Of a stretch of 64,000 bases of DNA, positions 51,992-61,934 are shown in pieces. Source of the DNA: Galdieria sulphuraria (lineage: Eukaryota; Rhodophyta; Bangiophyceae; Galdieriales; Galdieriaceae); contig NW_005178419.1 in the NCBI RefSeq assembly GCF_000341285.1, forward strand, positions 32,376 to 96,375, in the 5' to 3' direction. Made by a program: the position numbers and the translations under genes. The notes under the pieces were generated by a model. That model had not been told where the DNA came from. It worked only from the letters and a program-made list of their open reading frames with translations, and did not search any database. Position 1 is the first letter of the stretch, and every line of letters begins with the position of its first letter.

Positions 51992-54159
51992 ATGGGGAAG
52001 GTTAAACGTGGTGAAGATGCCGATTTTGAACTAGCTCTTTCTATTCATCGGGAGGAGAAGTAAGTAATTCCTCATGTTCGAAATACTTTCTTTTGAAGCT
52101 TCACAGCTCTCGTGACACACGTTTCCGAAGCAGAGAGGCAAAAAATGTGTCTTCTCCTGGTAGTAGGCTCTATTCTTCTTATATTTTCTGGCTATTCACA
52201 AGTATGCAGGTGGATCTCTGTTGGAACAGTCATGGAGTAGTGGTACCTTAAAAGGTCAATACGTGGAGGACGATATCGATCTGAGTGCTCTCCAAAACGT
52301 GGTTATTTATCACAGAGAAAAAGAGTTCTTTAGTTTCCTAGATACTGCGAACGAAACAGCAGTTGATCAGAGGTTTCGCGATGGTGCATATATTAATTGT
52401 GACTTACGTTACTTTAATTTACGCTATCTTCGCGAGAAATTGGGAAGTTTTGATGTGGTTTTAGCGGATCCGCCTTGGCGTATACGTGGAGCTGAAAAGA
52501 AATGTTCTAGCGATGGTATCATGAACACCATGTTTAGCAACAGTCGTTGGCAGGTTGTAATGGATTTTAGTTGAAGTGAAAAAGTGAAACTGTTTATGTC
52601 ATAGTTGGAATATCGTACTCTTTCGTTTCAAGATATTAGAGATATGGATATTGGTTGTCTTTCAGATGAAGGGTTTCTTTTTCTTTGGGTTGTCAAGTCA
52701 CAAGTAGCTGCAGGGTTGGAATGCCTTGGTAAATGGGGTTATGATTATGTGGACCTCATTACTTGGGTAAAGACGGTAATAAAGTTATATAGATTAGTCG
52801 AACAGGATAACTATGGTTAACTTGCATTCGTGATTTTTAGAGAAATCGCAAATTACATATCAGTCATGGATATCATATTCTTCATTCTACCGAATTGTGT
52901 TTAGTTGGTTTGAAAAGTGGACCCAATACTCGATTTCGTTATGTAGGAAAGGTTGCCAACGATGTTATTATTTCGAGTGTTCGAGAACGAAGCAGAAAAC
53001 CGGATCAGTTGTATCATATCATCGAAGCCATGGTAAATGACCTTTTGTAACAACACATTGACAGTTGGTTATGTTTTGTAGTTTCCAGGTTCTCAAAAGA
53101 TAGAGTTGTTTGCGAGGAACCATAATATTCGTCCTGGTTGGCTTAGTCTTGGAAACGAGTTGGGTGAGAATTATGTTTATTGGCACAACGAGTTTACTTG
53201 TGATCGTTGCCAGAGACGTATTACGACAGGACGAAGGCGTTACAAGTCACGAATTAAGGCCAATTATGATATTTGTGAAATTTGTTGGCCAGCATATTTA
53301 TCCGAACATGCACAAGATGGAATAGCAAGTCAAGAAGCTCATTTTTTTGCTTTGGAAAATGTTGTCGAGGAGGCTGTTTATCACGAGTATTTTGAATGCA
53401 ATATGTGCAAAGTTGGTAAAGTTACTTTTTCAGTATAACTTTCTGTTGTTCTTTAGGTGACTCCTATTTGGGGTGTTCGTTTTAGTTGCCAAAATTGTGA
53501 AGAATATGATTTGTGTGAAGCTTGTTTCGATAAGAGTCTTTTGCATGAAGAAGGAAAAAAGCATTCGCTATTGCATACTTGGAAAGCTTATGAGCTTCCT
53601 CAGAGTGCGGGCGACCTTCCCGTCCATCGAGGAGCTCGTTGTCAAGGATGCTTACAATATCCAATCATTGGATATCGCTTTCACTGTTTGGAATGTGTTC
53701 CTACAGTTGACTTGTGTCAAAAATGTTTCTTTGCCATGAAACTTCCGCGTTCTCATACTTTTCAACATGAAATGGAAGCTATCATAACTCCTTCTGCCTC
53801 AGAGTTTCGTCGACATACTGCTTGTGCTGGATGCAAAATGAAACCTATTGGGTAAGTAATATTCTTCTTTGTTCAGTGGAAATGGGTCATTATAAGAAAT
53901 GGTTCACAGAGGAAATTACTGGAAATGTGATAGCTGTTTCAGTTTCGAACTGTGCGATGAATGTTATCAAAACAAAGTAGTTACTTGGAGCTATCCTGGA
54001 CATAAGGCACATCACAGTTTTTCGATGGTGATCCAACAAGAGGGAAATAGCGCTGCTGCTTTACAATTGAAAGAGTCTCCCTTGTTAGAACAAGAAACGA
54101 CTTCACCAGTAGTAACACCCACATCGTCCAACTGGATAAACACCCCAACCAACGAATGA
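51992..54159 (+). CDS. MT-A70 N6-adenine methyltransferase fused to four ZZ-type zinc fingers
   Basis: Eight exons: 51992-52059, 52107-52159, 52210-52553, 52605-52775, 52841-53032, 53082-53411, 53457-53851 and 53910-54159. Introns are 45-65 bp, all phases match, and the product has 600 residues. The MT-A70 domain spans about residues 100-310: YINCDLRYFNLRYL, then catalytic DPPW at 127-130, DEGFLFLWVVKS, WGYDYVDLITWVKT, ELCLVGLKSG, RKPDQLYHIIEAM, and KIELFARNHNIRPGWLSLGNE. This is the METTL3/MTA-like SAM fold acting on adenine N6 in RNA or DNA. Four ZZ-type fingers follow: Cys316-344, 382-409, 448-476 and 509-536. The last three have the full CxxC...CxxC...DLCxxC pattern; the first lacks its middle pair. 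The C-terminal tail is low complexity. The ATG may be preceded by a 5' intron. Confidence 0.88.
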
Positions 54160-54253
54160 CAACTCTATTCAACGATGTTCAATGAAAAAGCCACAAGGTT
54201 ACAAATAAAGCTTCTTCTTTTCGATTCCAACGAGGTTCATCCAACAAGGTTCT

Positions 54254-54824
54254 TTAATCTTGCTTTGCAAATAGCACTGTATACATCTTCGCAACAGAAC
54301 GAAAGCCACGCAAGTCACCAGCTCTCAATAAGTTACCAGCGTCACAATTGAGAGGACTGTCAGGTTCTGGATGAGACAGCAATACCAAAATGGCACGACA
54401 AACAGACTGTAACGTCCATGCAGGACTCCAAGTGGTTTTTAGAATATCCAAACAGATTTCTCCAGTCTAAAAAAGGTATGAACACGGCTTCCAAGAGGTT
54501 AACGGTAAGGCTGTGAAACTTACTTTGGCGTGAATGTTGGGATGAAATATCTTAGTTTTCAGTCGAACGGTGGGTGCTGATAAAGGGTAATTGTTGGGAA
54601 TACGAATTTCCAAAACAAAAGTTCCACCCTGAAACAAAACCTGTTGGGTTTCCTCAAGGATATACTATATTTCTTACCTCATAAGGTGAGTCGACAGGAC
54701 CTTTCAACTTTGCTTGCCAGTGCAACAAATTATCGTCAGTTGGATAAAGAAAGATATCAGGGTCTTGTTTCTTAGCTTTTTCCAACTCTTCCCATTCTTT
54801 ATATAAACGACGAGATGGCGCCAT
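54254..54824 (-). CDS. PEX4: Peroxisomal ubiquitin-conjugating enzyme PEX4 (UBC21-like E2)
   Basis: Three exons: 54824-54678, 54628-54524 and 54466-54254, with introns of 49 and 57 bp and 154 residues, the usual E2 core length. The E2 fold is complete: RRLYKEWEELEKAKKQDPDI, then PYEGGTFVLEIRIP and FHPNIHAKTGEICLDILKTTW with the catalytic Cys. The block WSPAWTLQSVCRAILVLL and HPEPDSPLNCDAGNLLR is diagnostic of PEX4 rather than other E2s. PEX4 monoubiquitinates the import receptor PEX5 so it can be recycled. The ATG at 54824 sits in the palindrome ATGGCGCCAT. Upstream codons in frame begin only at a TTG. 87 bp separate it from the divergent AHA1 start. Confidence 0.93.
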
Positions 54825-54911
54825 TCCACAACTTTTTTCTCCCAATTTGAGGAATTCTTATCTAGAAATTTCTGCAATTGTTTGCAAGTTTGCTTTCTTC
54901 CTTAGAACACT

Positions 54912-56163
54912 ATGGCCCTGCGTGGTCAAGGTGATAAAAGATGGATTGTAGAAGAAAGAGAAGATGGAACCAACGTGAATCATTGGCACTGGAACGAATA
55001 CGACGTTAGTAGTTGGGCTGCCAAACGTTTGAAGGAAATGCTTTCTGGTAGCAGTTGTCCACTTGTTTCACCTTGGTACTTCCGAATCAATTCTACAGAG
55101 CAAGTACATGGAGAAGCTACGGTATATGTACGAAAAGGACGCGTGAAGAGTTTATGTGATTTGGAAATAACAGGACAGTGGTCCGTTGTGCAGGCCAAAT
55201 GTTCGGAAGACGAAGAGTGTGTACAAGGCACTTTTTCCATTGAATTGTTATCAGGAGAACCAGAGGTAGGTATTGTTATTTTTCGTAAGGAAGATGAGGT
55301 TGACATATGATTGAATAGATAAGTTTGACAGCGACGACAGGGGATAGACAGAAATGGGAAACTTCTAATTGGGAAGTAGAAGCAAAGAATTGGTTGAGAC
55401 AGGTTTTGGTAGACTTTATCGAACAGTTAGGTGCAGGTGCTAATTTGTCCATATCCAAAAATAGAAACATGTCGGAGGACGAAGTTGTAGTTGGACAACC
55501 ACGTGCTCAAAGTAACGACAACACTATCAGGAACCAGGCAGAAACAATCGTTCAGCCAAAAGTAGAAGAGGAATCCTCCGTACTTGCGTCAAAGGACCAC
55601 GTTCACGATCAACTATCGAGTAGAGGAGTCGCTATTAAAAAATTGGAACTTTGGGATAAGTTTCGTGCTTCACCCAAAGATCTGTATGACTGTTTTGTTT
55701 TAGCACCCAAGATACAAGCTTATACGAGACAACATGCCGAAATATCTCCCCAAGTGAATTGTGCCTTCTCACTTTTACAAGGTATTCGTGTCAGATGTTA
55801 CTTGTAACAATGTTAACTTGATGACAGGTCAAATTACTGGTACGATTGTATCTTTAGAACCTGAAAAACGAATCGTCCAAGAATGGAGAATGAAAGATTG
55901 GCCTTCAGGTCATTATTCACGAGTAACAATAGAACTTCAATCTAAGGTACGTTTGAAGGAATACAAGTTTTCTTCTTGTAACTCGTTTTCTTATGGTACA
56001 TTCATTGATCTGTACATAGGCAGAAGAGGGATTGACTCGTCTTCATTTGATTCAAGAAAGTGTTCCTGAAGACTATGCCCAACAAACAGAACAAGGTTGG
56101 AGACAGCATATCTTTTTACCCATCAAAGTAGTTTTTGGTTATGCTCCGGAAATTCCTTTTTGA
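54912..56163 (+). CDS. AHA1: AHA1, activator of Hsp90 ATPase
   Basis: Four exons: 54912-55265, 55319-55781, 55828-55946 and 56020-56163, with introns of 53, 46 and 73 bp and 359 residues. The co-chaperone binds the Hsp90 middle domain and stimulates its ATPase. The N-terminal domain reads KRWIVEEREDGTNVNHWHW, with the NxNNWHW motif needed for Hsp90 activation. The C-terminal AHSA1 (START-like) domain starts LWDKFRASPKDLYDCFV. It continues FSLLQ across intron 2 into GQITGTIVSLEPEKRIVQEWR and WPSGHYSRVTIEL, ending EQGWRQHIFLPIKVVFGYAPE. A charged linker lies between. Splice sites are supported by the conserved sequence joining exactly. Confidence 0.95.
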
Positions 56164-56181
56164 ATATATAAAATATCTTTT

Positions 56182-57495
56182 TCATTCCATTTCGTCGTTA
56201 GGAGTACTATACTCTACTTGGATAGTATTGGATAACGACATTTGTTGTTGCCATGTCAAATAAAGAGCGACAAGAAGATTGAGAAAACAAACAGCGGCAA
56301 TTCCGACGATATCTATAGTAAATGAGCCAGTTTGTGTCTTGACTATTCCACCCATCATGGAACCTATAGCAGAACCTAAATAATGCAAAGCTGACAAGGA
56401 GTTTTGAGAAAACCCTAAATGACCGGTTCCAATATAAAAAGGAACAAGTGCATACAAATTATTCCATAGACTTCCTGAACCCAAACCAAATAAGATAGAA
56501 AAAGAAACCAGTTGTCCTATCCGATTCGTCATTGTCCAATACGGTTTCTCTTCTTTGCCAGTAGATTGTCTTTGTAACAAACACAAAACCCCCATCAACA
56601 TAAGAAATGAACTGGCCAACAATGTTTTGAATCGACTTGAATAATCTCCAATTATACCACCTAACAATTTACTAACAACTGCACAAGCATTCATAATGGA
56701 TAAGAATATTGTTGCTTTTTCATATGTAAATGATGCATCTTCATGAAGATATGTCACCAGATAATCGAATGGAAAACTTTGAGAGTAAGCCAAGGAGAAA
56801 TATTCAAAGCCCAATAGCCAAAAAGAAGGCGAAAGCAATAGTGATTTAAAGTCAGTTGCTGAAACCAAATTAGTATTGATAGAATGATGGACGGAAGAAG
56901 ATGCAGTATCTTCATTCATAGAAGAAACTAGAGTCCCTTGTTGCAAAGTCAAATATGCCAAAGGTACAATAATCAAAACGAAGAACAAAAAGGAGAAAAA
57001 CACAGTAGTTCTCCAACCAAACCATTCCAAAAGGGTCCCCAAACCTACAGGAAATAACACACCAGCCAAACTGAAACCTGATAAAACCAGTCCTATTGCT
57101 GTTCCTAAGCCATCTCGAAACCATGAAGAGACCAAAACGACAAATGCAGCAGTTCCACACAACGCATTGCATAGAGCATATCCAATATTTATGCATACAA
57201 GTTGCCATACACTGGTTATCCAACTATAACAAAAGGATAAAATGCAAGTAAAACATAAACCGGTGAGAATACACTTTCTACAACCATATCGATCCAATAA
57301 CAACCCTGCAAAAGGTAAGAATAACAGGTTTGCCACTTTATAAGTGTTTAAAGGCAACACTACCAGGGAAACCGATAAATGCAAATCTTCACGTACAGAG
57401 GATAATATTACACTAGGCAATATGTATACCAAGCCAATAAAAAAAGCGTGACATATCGTAGCACCCAAAGTAACGTTCCAACGAGAGCTGTACAT
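56182..57495 (-). CDS. Major facilitator superfamily transporter
   Basis: Single exon, 437 residues with 12 predicted membrane segments in two groups of six and a central cytosolic loop (about 195-225). The MFS signature between helices 2 and 3 is GLLLDRYGCRKC; helix 5 has the SWFRDGLGTAIGL pattern and the second half has GGIIGDYSSRFK. This wording resembles the oxalate/formate or monocarboxylate-type carriers rather than sugar porters. The substrate cannot be told. Intron-free, unlike most neighbours, which leaves room for acquisition from a prokaryote. The end lies 18 bp from the convergent AHA1 stop. Confidence 0.88.
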   Translation of the reverse strand: MYSSRWNVTLGATICHAFFIGLVYILPSVILSSVREDLHLSVSLVVLPLNTYKVANLLFLPFAGLLLDRYGCRKCILTGLCFTCILSFCYSWITSVWQLVCINIGYALCNALCGTAAFVVLVSSWFRDGLGTAIGLVLSGFSLAGVLFPVGLGTLLEWFGWRTTVFFSFLFFVLIIVPLAYLTLQQGTLVSSMNEDTASSSVHHSINTNLVSATDFKSLLLSPSFWLLGFEYFSLAYSQSFPFDYLVTYLHEDASFTYEKATIFLSIMNACAVVSKLLGGIIGDYSSRFKTLLASSFLMLMGVLCLLQRQSTGKEEKPYWTMTNRIGQLVSFSILFGLGSGSLWNNLYALVPFYIGTGHLGFSQNSLSALHYLGSAIGSMMGGIVKTQTGSFTIDIVGIAAVCFLNLLVALYLTWQQQMSLSNTIQVEYSTPNDEME

Positions 57496-57931
57496 ATCAA
57501 CTATCTCTCTCTACACAAATCCACTAAAATTTCAGAAATGGATTAGGTCTTCACTTATCGGAATAGTCATTGAAATTTCTAGTGTCTATGAATATCATTT
57601 AATACTTATGATGAAGAAAGAATGGAGAATGATATTCGTTATTTATTCTTATGTTGACGTTCTTCATTATCTCGCAATAGTGATGAATGATGAAGGGATT
57701 GAATTGTCATCTTATTATCATCTCGATAAAAGTACAGTGCTGTACTAGTATCAACTTTCCCAACAAGAGTAATTTACCAATATTGTTAAGAATATAATTC
57801 ATTCTTTGAAAAAGTTTGTTGTTCAACAGTTTGTCTCTTTTTATATGAATAATTTATGAAGAAAAATGCCAAGTACTAAATTGTACTAGTGCGCCACTTT
57901 TCAGTGGAGATTGTGTGTGATAAATATTCTC
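57496..57931. other. Divergent promoter region
   Basis: 436 bp between the MFS and methylmalonyl-CoA mutase starts. TACTAG occurs twice (near 57742 and 57884). Nothing else was recognised. Confidence 0.4.
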
Positions 57932-60627
57932 ATGTGGAAAACAAGTATTTTTCAAAGATACAGGAATCGAATCGCAAGTTGGAAGTATTTCTTTTCTACA
58001 ACTTCAAGGGAAAGTAGCAACAATAATAGTAAGGATATCCAAGCAGGACATACCATGAAGAACCCCCCTGGAGAACGACCTCTACCAAAGCAATGGTTAC
58101 AAGTTGCAGCAAAAGAATTGAAATGTTCAGAAGAAGAAGTTATGAAGAAGTTGGTTTTGACATATCCAGAAGGTATTCACGTTAAACCAATTTATACTGC
58201 AGAGGATATCGATTGGGATGCGGTGAAGAGTCAGTTACCCGGTTTTTATCCTTTTACTAGAGGCATTCACGCCTCCATGTATACAAACAAACCTTGGACT
58301 ATTCGACAATATGCGGGTTTTAGTACTGCTGAAGAAAGTAATCGATTCTACAAACAGGCTCTTGCAGCTGGACAAAAAGGTCTGAGTGTTGCTTTTGATT
58401 TGGCCACTCATCGAGGTTATGATTCGGTGAGTGCTTTGTTTTAGGAAGTTTGGTGATATGAATATAAGGATACATATTGATGGTAGGATCATCCACGCGT
58501 CAAAGGAGATGTAGGAATGGCTGGAGTAGCCATTGACAGTGTAGAAGATATGAAACTCTTATTCGATAGCATTCCGTTGGACCAAGTAACCGTATCCATG
58601 ACCATGAATGGAGCAGTATTACCCGTTTTAGCTTTCTATATTGTAAGAAAATGAAATAGTTTTAAAAAGTAACAGTAAATGAGAAATTCTTCGTAGGTTG
58701 CGGCTGAAGAACAGGGAGTAGCTAAAGAAAAACTCTCAGGAACCATTCAGAACGATATTTTGAAAGAGTTTATGGTCCGAAACACTTTTATATTTCCTCC
58801 ACAGCCGTCAATGCGTACTATTGGAGATATAATGCAATATTGCGCACAAAACATGCCAAAATACAACACGATTTCTGTTTCTGGTTATCATATGCAAGAA
58901 GCAGGTGCAAATGCTGCATTAGAATTAGGATTTACTATTGCAGATGGAATAGAATATTTGAGAACTGGGATCCAAGCAGGCCTTTCAGTAGACCAAGTAG
59001 CTCCAAGAGTATCTTTTTTCTTTGGTATTGGTATGAACTTTTATGTAGAAATAGCCAAATTGAGAGCTGCTCGGAAATTGTGGGCGAATCTAGTGAAGGA
59101 GAAGTTTCAACCCAAGAATCCCAAGTCTCTACTTCTTAGAACACATTGTCAGACTAGTGGTTATTCACTCACTGAACAGGAACCATACAATAACGTGATT
59201 CGGTAGGTATTGAATGCCATGAAGAATGAGGATACTGAATAGATTGACTAGAACCACTATTGAAGCACTTTCTGCAGTTTTAGGTGGTACACAAAGTCTC
59301 CATACCAATTCTTTGGATGAAGCCATTGCATTACCTTCGGCTTTTTCTGCACGCTTGGCTAGAAATACTCAATTGATTTTACAGTTGGAAACAGGTATAC
59401 CGAATGTTGCAGATCCCTGGGGAGGTTCTTTTATGATGGAAGCATTGACAGATGAACTCGCTTCTAGAGCAGAATATATTATACAAGAGGTAAGAGAGAA
59501 GGAAATGCTAATCAATCATTTGTTGCTTATTAGAAAAGGTGGAAAAATCAGGTGGAATGGCTAAGGCAGTTGCTCAAGGTTGGCCAAAGTTGTGGATAGA
59601 AGAGAGTGCTGCTCGTAAACAAGCTCGTATTGATTCGGGTGAAGAAGTCATTGTTGGAGTTAACAAATATCGGTTGGAGAGCTCATCTTCTGATACAGAT
59701 TTCTCGAATCAACAGTCTGAAGAGTTGGAAATTTTAAAAATTGATGCTCAGCGAGTACGAGACTCTCAAATAGAGAGAATAAAAAAGGTTAAGAGCAGTA
59801 GAGATGAAGAGAAAGTAAAACAGTGTCTTGCTGATTTGGAAATGGCTGCGAAGGATACTAGTAAGAATCTATTGGAAGCTTCAGTAAATGCAGCTAGAGC
59901 CAGATGTACTTTGGGAGAGATTTGTGGCTCTTTGGAAAAAGTGTGGGGCAGACATGTTCCTAAGGATGATGTTGTTAGTGGCGCCTATCGAGGTTCTTAT
60001 CGCGGAATGAAGAAAGATGCCGGATCGAAACAGGAAGGATATGATTTAGAACAAGTCATTGAGCATGTTGTTCAGTTTGAAGAGCGAATGGGTCGTCGAC
60101 CACGTATTTTAGTAGCTAAGATGGGACAGGATGGACATGATCGAGGCGCCAAAGTTATAGCTTCAGGATTTGCTGGTATGTAAGAATACTTTAGACTCGA
60201 GAGGCTGTTGAATATATGTTTGAATAGATTTGGGTTTTGATGTTGATATTGGTCCTTTGTTTTCGACGCCTCAAGAAGTTGCCAAACAAGCCATTGAAGC
60301 AGATGTTCATTGTATTGGTGTTTCTAGTTTGGCAGCTGCTCATTTGACTTTGGTGAGAGAATCATTTTGAGTTGCAAAACAATTCATTATCTCTTTGGTT
60401 AGGTTCCTGAACTTATGGAAGAACTACAAAAGCAGTCTGCAACCCATATCAAAGTCATAGTTGGTGGAGTCATTCCATATACAGATTATGACTTTCTAAA
60501 GAAGATTGGTATCAAAGTCATTTGTGGACCAGGAACTCGTATTCCAGATGCCGCTATGCAAGTACTGAAAGCTATCGAAGACGAACCTATCAATGGAACG
60601 AATAATGGAGTAGAACAAACATCTTAA
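57932..60627 (+). CDS. MUT: Methylmalonyl-CoA mutase, mitochondrial, B12-dependent
   Basis: Seven exons: 57932-58426, 58487-58642, 58697-59202, 59252-59489, 59539-60175, 60228-60352 and 60403-60627, with introns of 49-60 bp and 793 residues. It isomerises methylmalonyl-CoA to succinyl-CoA in propionate, odd-chain and branched amino-acid breakdown. The N-terminus ([20 protein letters not shown]) is a mitochondrial presequence. The barrel domain has [38 protein letters not shown] and [15 protein letters not shown]. The C-terminal cobalamin domain has [13 protein letters not shown], whose DxHxxG motif supplies the cobalt-binding His, and [15 protein letters not shown]. The acceptor of intron 3 is chosen so that conserved RTTIEAL is restored. 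The enzyme needs adenosylcobalamin. Confidence 0.96.
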
Positions 60628-60709
60628 TGTTCTTGGTCATGATTAAAACAGTGTTTAGTTTTCCAACATATCGTTTCATAAAAACTATGACGATCAACCC
60701 ACAATAGAA

Positions 60710-61613
60710 TCATGCACGACTAGTATTATTATCAGTTCTTTTCTTTTTCTTTTTAGGTAATTCTTCTTCTTCCTGTTGACTAGACCAACTCTCCAAGTTA
60801 TCCAGTCGTTGTACAATGCTCTCCACCAGTCTATCCTTATCTTGTTCTTCCTCCCTTATTTGCAACAAACTGGCTGATTCTCTCACTTTGTCCAAATCCC
60901 ATTGTTTCAATTTACTTTCCAAACGTTGCAGACTGAAAGCATCCAACGGTTGACGAATAGAAAAATTCAACAGTCTATCTTTGAGTCCATTTACATCGGT
61001 TACACTACTACTTTCCACTCCGAACAATTCACATAACAACAACAATTTCTCTCGACCACTTTCCCCTTGAATAATGGAATATACTGAGGAAAAGTCTCGC
61101 AAACAACTGGAAGAACAAGGGCTAGACTTCACCAAAGTATCTAGAGAAGATATTCAAAGATTCTTTTACGACAAGTTGTTGAATATCGTTACCTTTCTGT
61201 TTTCTCACAACTGGTTCTACTTTATAGCTGCGCCGTTGTTGGTGTGTTTCTCCTAACCATTCCTCACTTTGAATAATACCCTCTTTATTGCCATTTGTAT
61301 AGTCAACGGTAGGATAGGCTTCCACCACAACAGTGTCTTGGTCAAATAGTTCTTCTCTTTTGTCTGGTTCTGTGTAACTTTCTGCTTCAACGAGTTCTTC
61401 GGGTGATCCCACGGTCGGTTTTCCGTATTTACAATTCACCGTGTGCATTCTGGAGGATGCTATAGGAATACTTACTGTGGGTTCATTTTCACACAACACT
61501 ACACGAGTGAATGGGGCCACATACAGTTTCCTAGAGGCTATACTTACATAAAGAACTTTCATAAAGACTGTCTTCGTCTCCATTTTCAGTTTTCGAAGAA
61601 ACATGTCCTTCAT
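60710..61613 (-). CDS. DEK-like or other basic-tailed nuclear protein (tentative)
   Basis: Two exons, 61613-61133 and 61083-60710, with a 49 bp intron and 284 residues. The N-terminal half has no family resemblance (MFLRKLKMETKTVFMKVLY start, then an acidic stretch). The middle (LLLLCELFGVESSSVTDVNGLKDRLLNF) resembles the helical SAP-like module of DEK chromatin proteins, where a short leucine-rich repeat is followed by RILNFL. The C-terminus is helical and ends in a Lys run (PKKKKKR), a probable nuclear signal. The intron is needed to join the two open frames. The identification as DEK is weak; treat it as an uncharacterised nuclear protein. Confidence 0.55.
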
Positions 61614-61934
61614 ATTCCAGCTCCATTAAGTTGGGGTGTTTTGAACAATACTCGAAAAGTATGTCTCTCTTATGCCAACAACTCAATCAATTCTCTTGTA
61701 CCCCACTTATCACCAACCAATCATCATCGATTCTACATGATATGTTCTTCTGATGGATCTTATATTCTTATTATTTATGAGAGTCGGCGCTTTGATAGGA
61801 TTGGAAACAATAGCGTAGAAGATGACATATGTATCTTTCAAAGCAATGAATGACCTCTCTATCTGTTGTGATTCTAGAAGAACGAGAAATTTCCTCATTT
61901 CCCTCATCGTTTTCTGTTCGTTGACTGAATCATC
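61614..61934. other. Divergent intergenic region before the Deg protease
   Basis: 321 bp. On the plus strand the frame is open through much of it in a Ser/Pro/Asn-rich reading (LSWGVLNNTRKVCLSYAN near 61640), which might be a spliced transit peptide for the protease downstream, but I could not find a convincing donor/acceptor pair. Nothing else was recognised. Confidence 0.35.

Noticed and set aside
54815-54824. ATGGCGCCAT palindrome
   Set aside because: It is the start codon and first codons (Met-Ala-Pro) of PEX4; no need for a regulatory reading.
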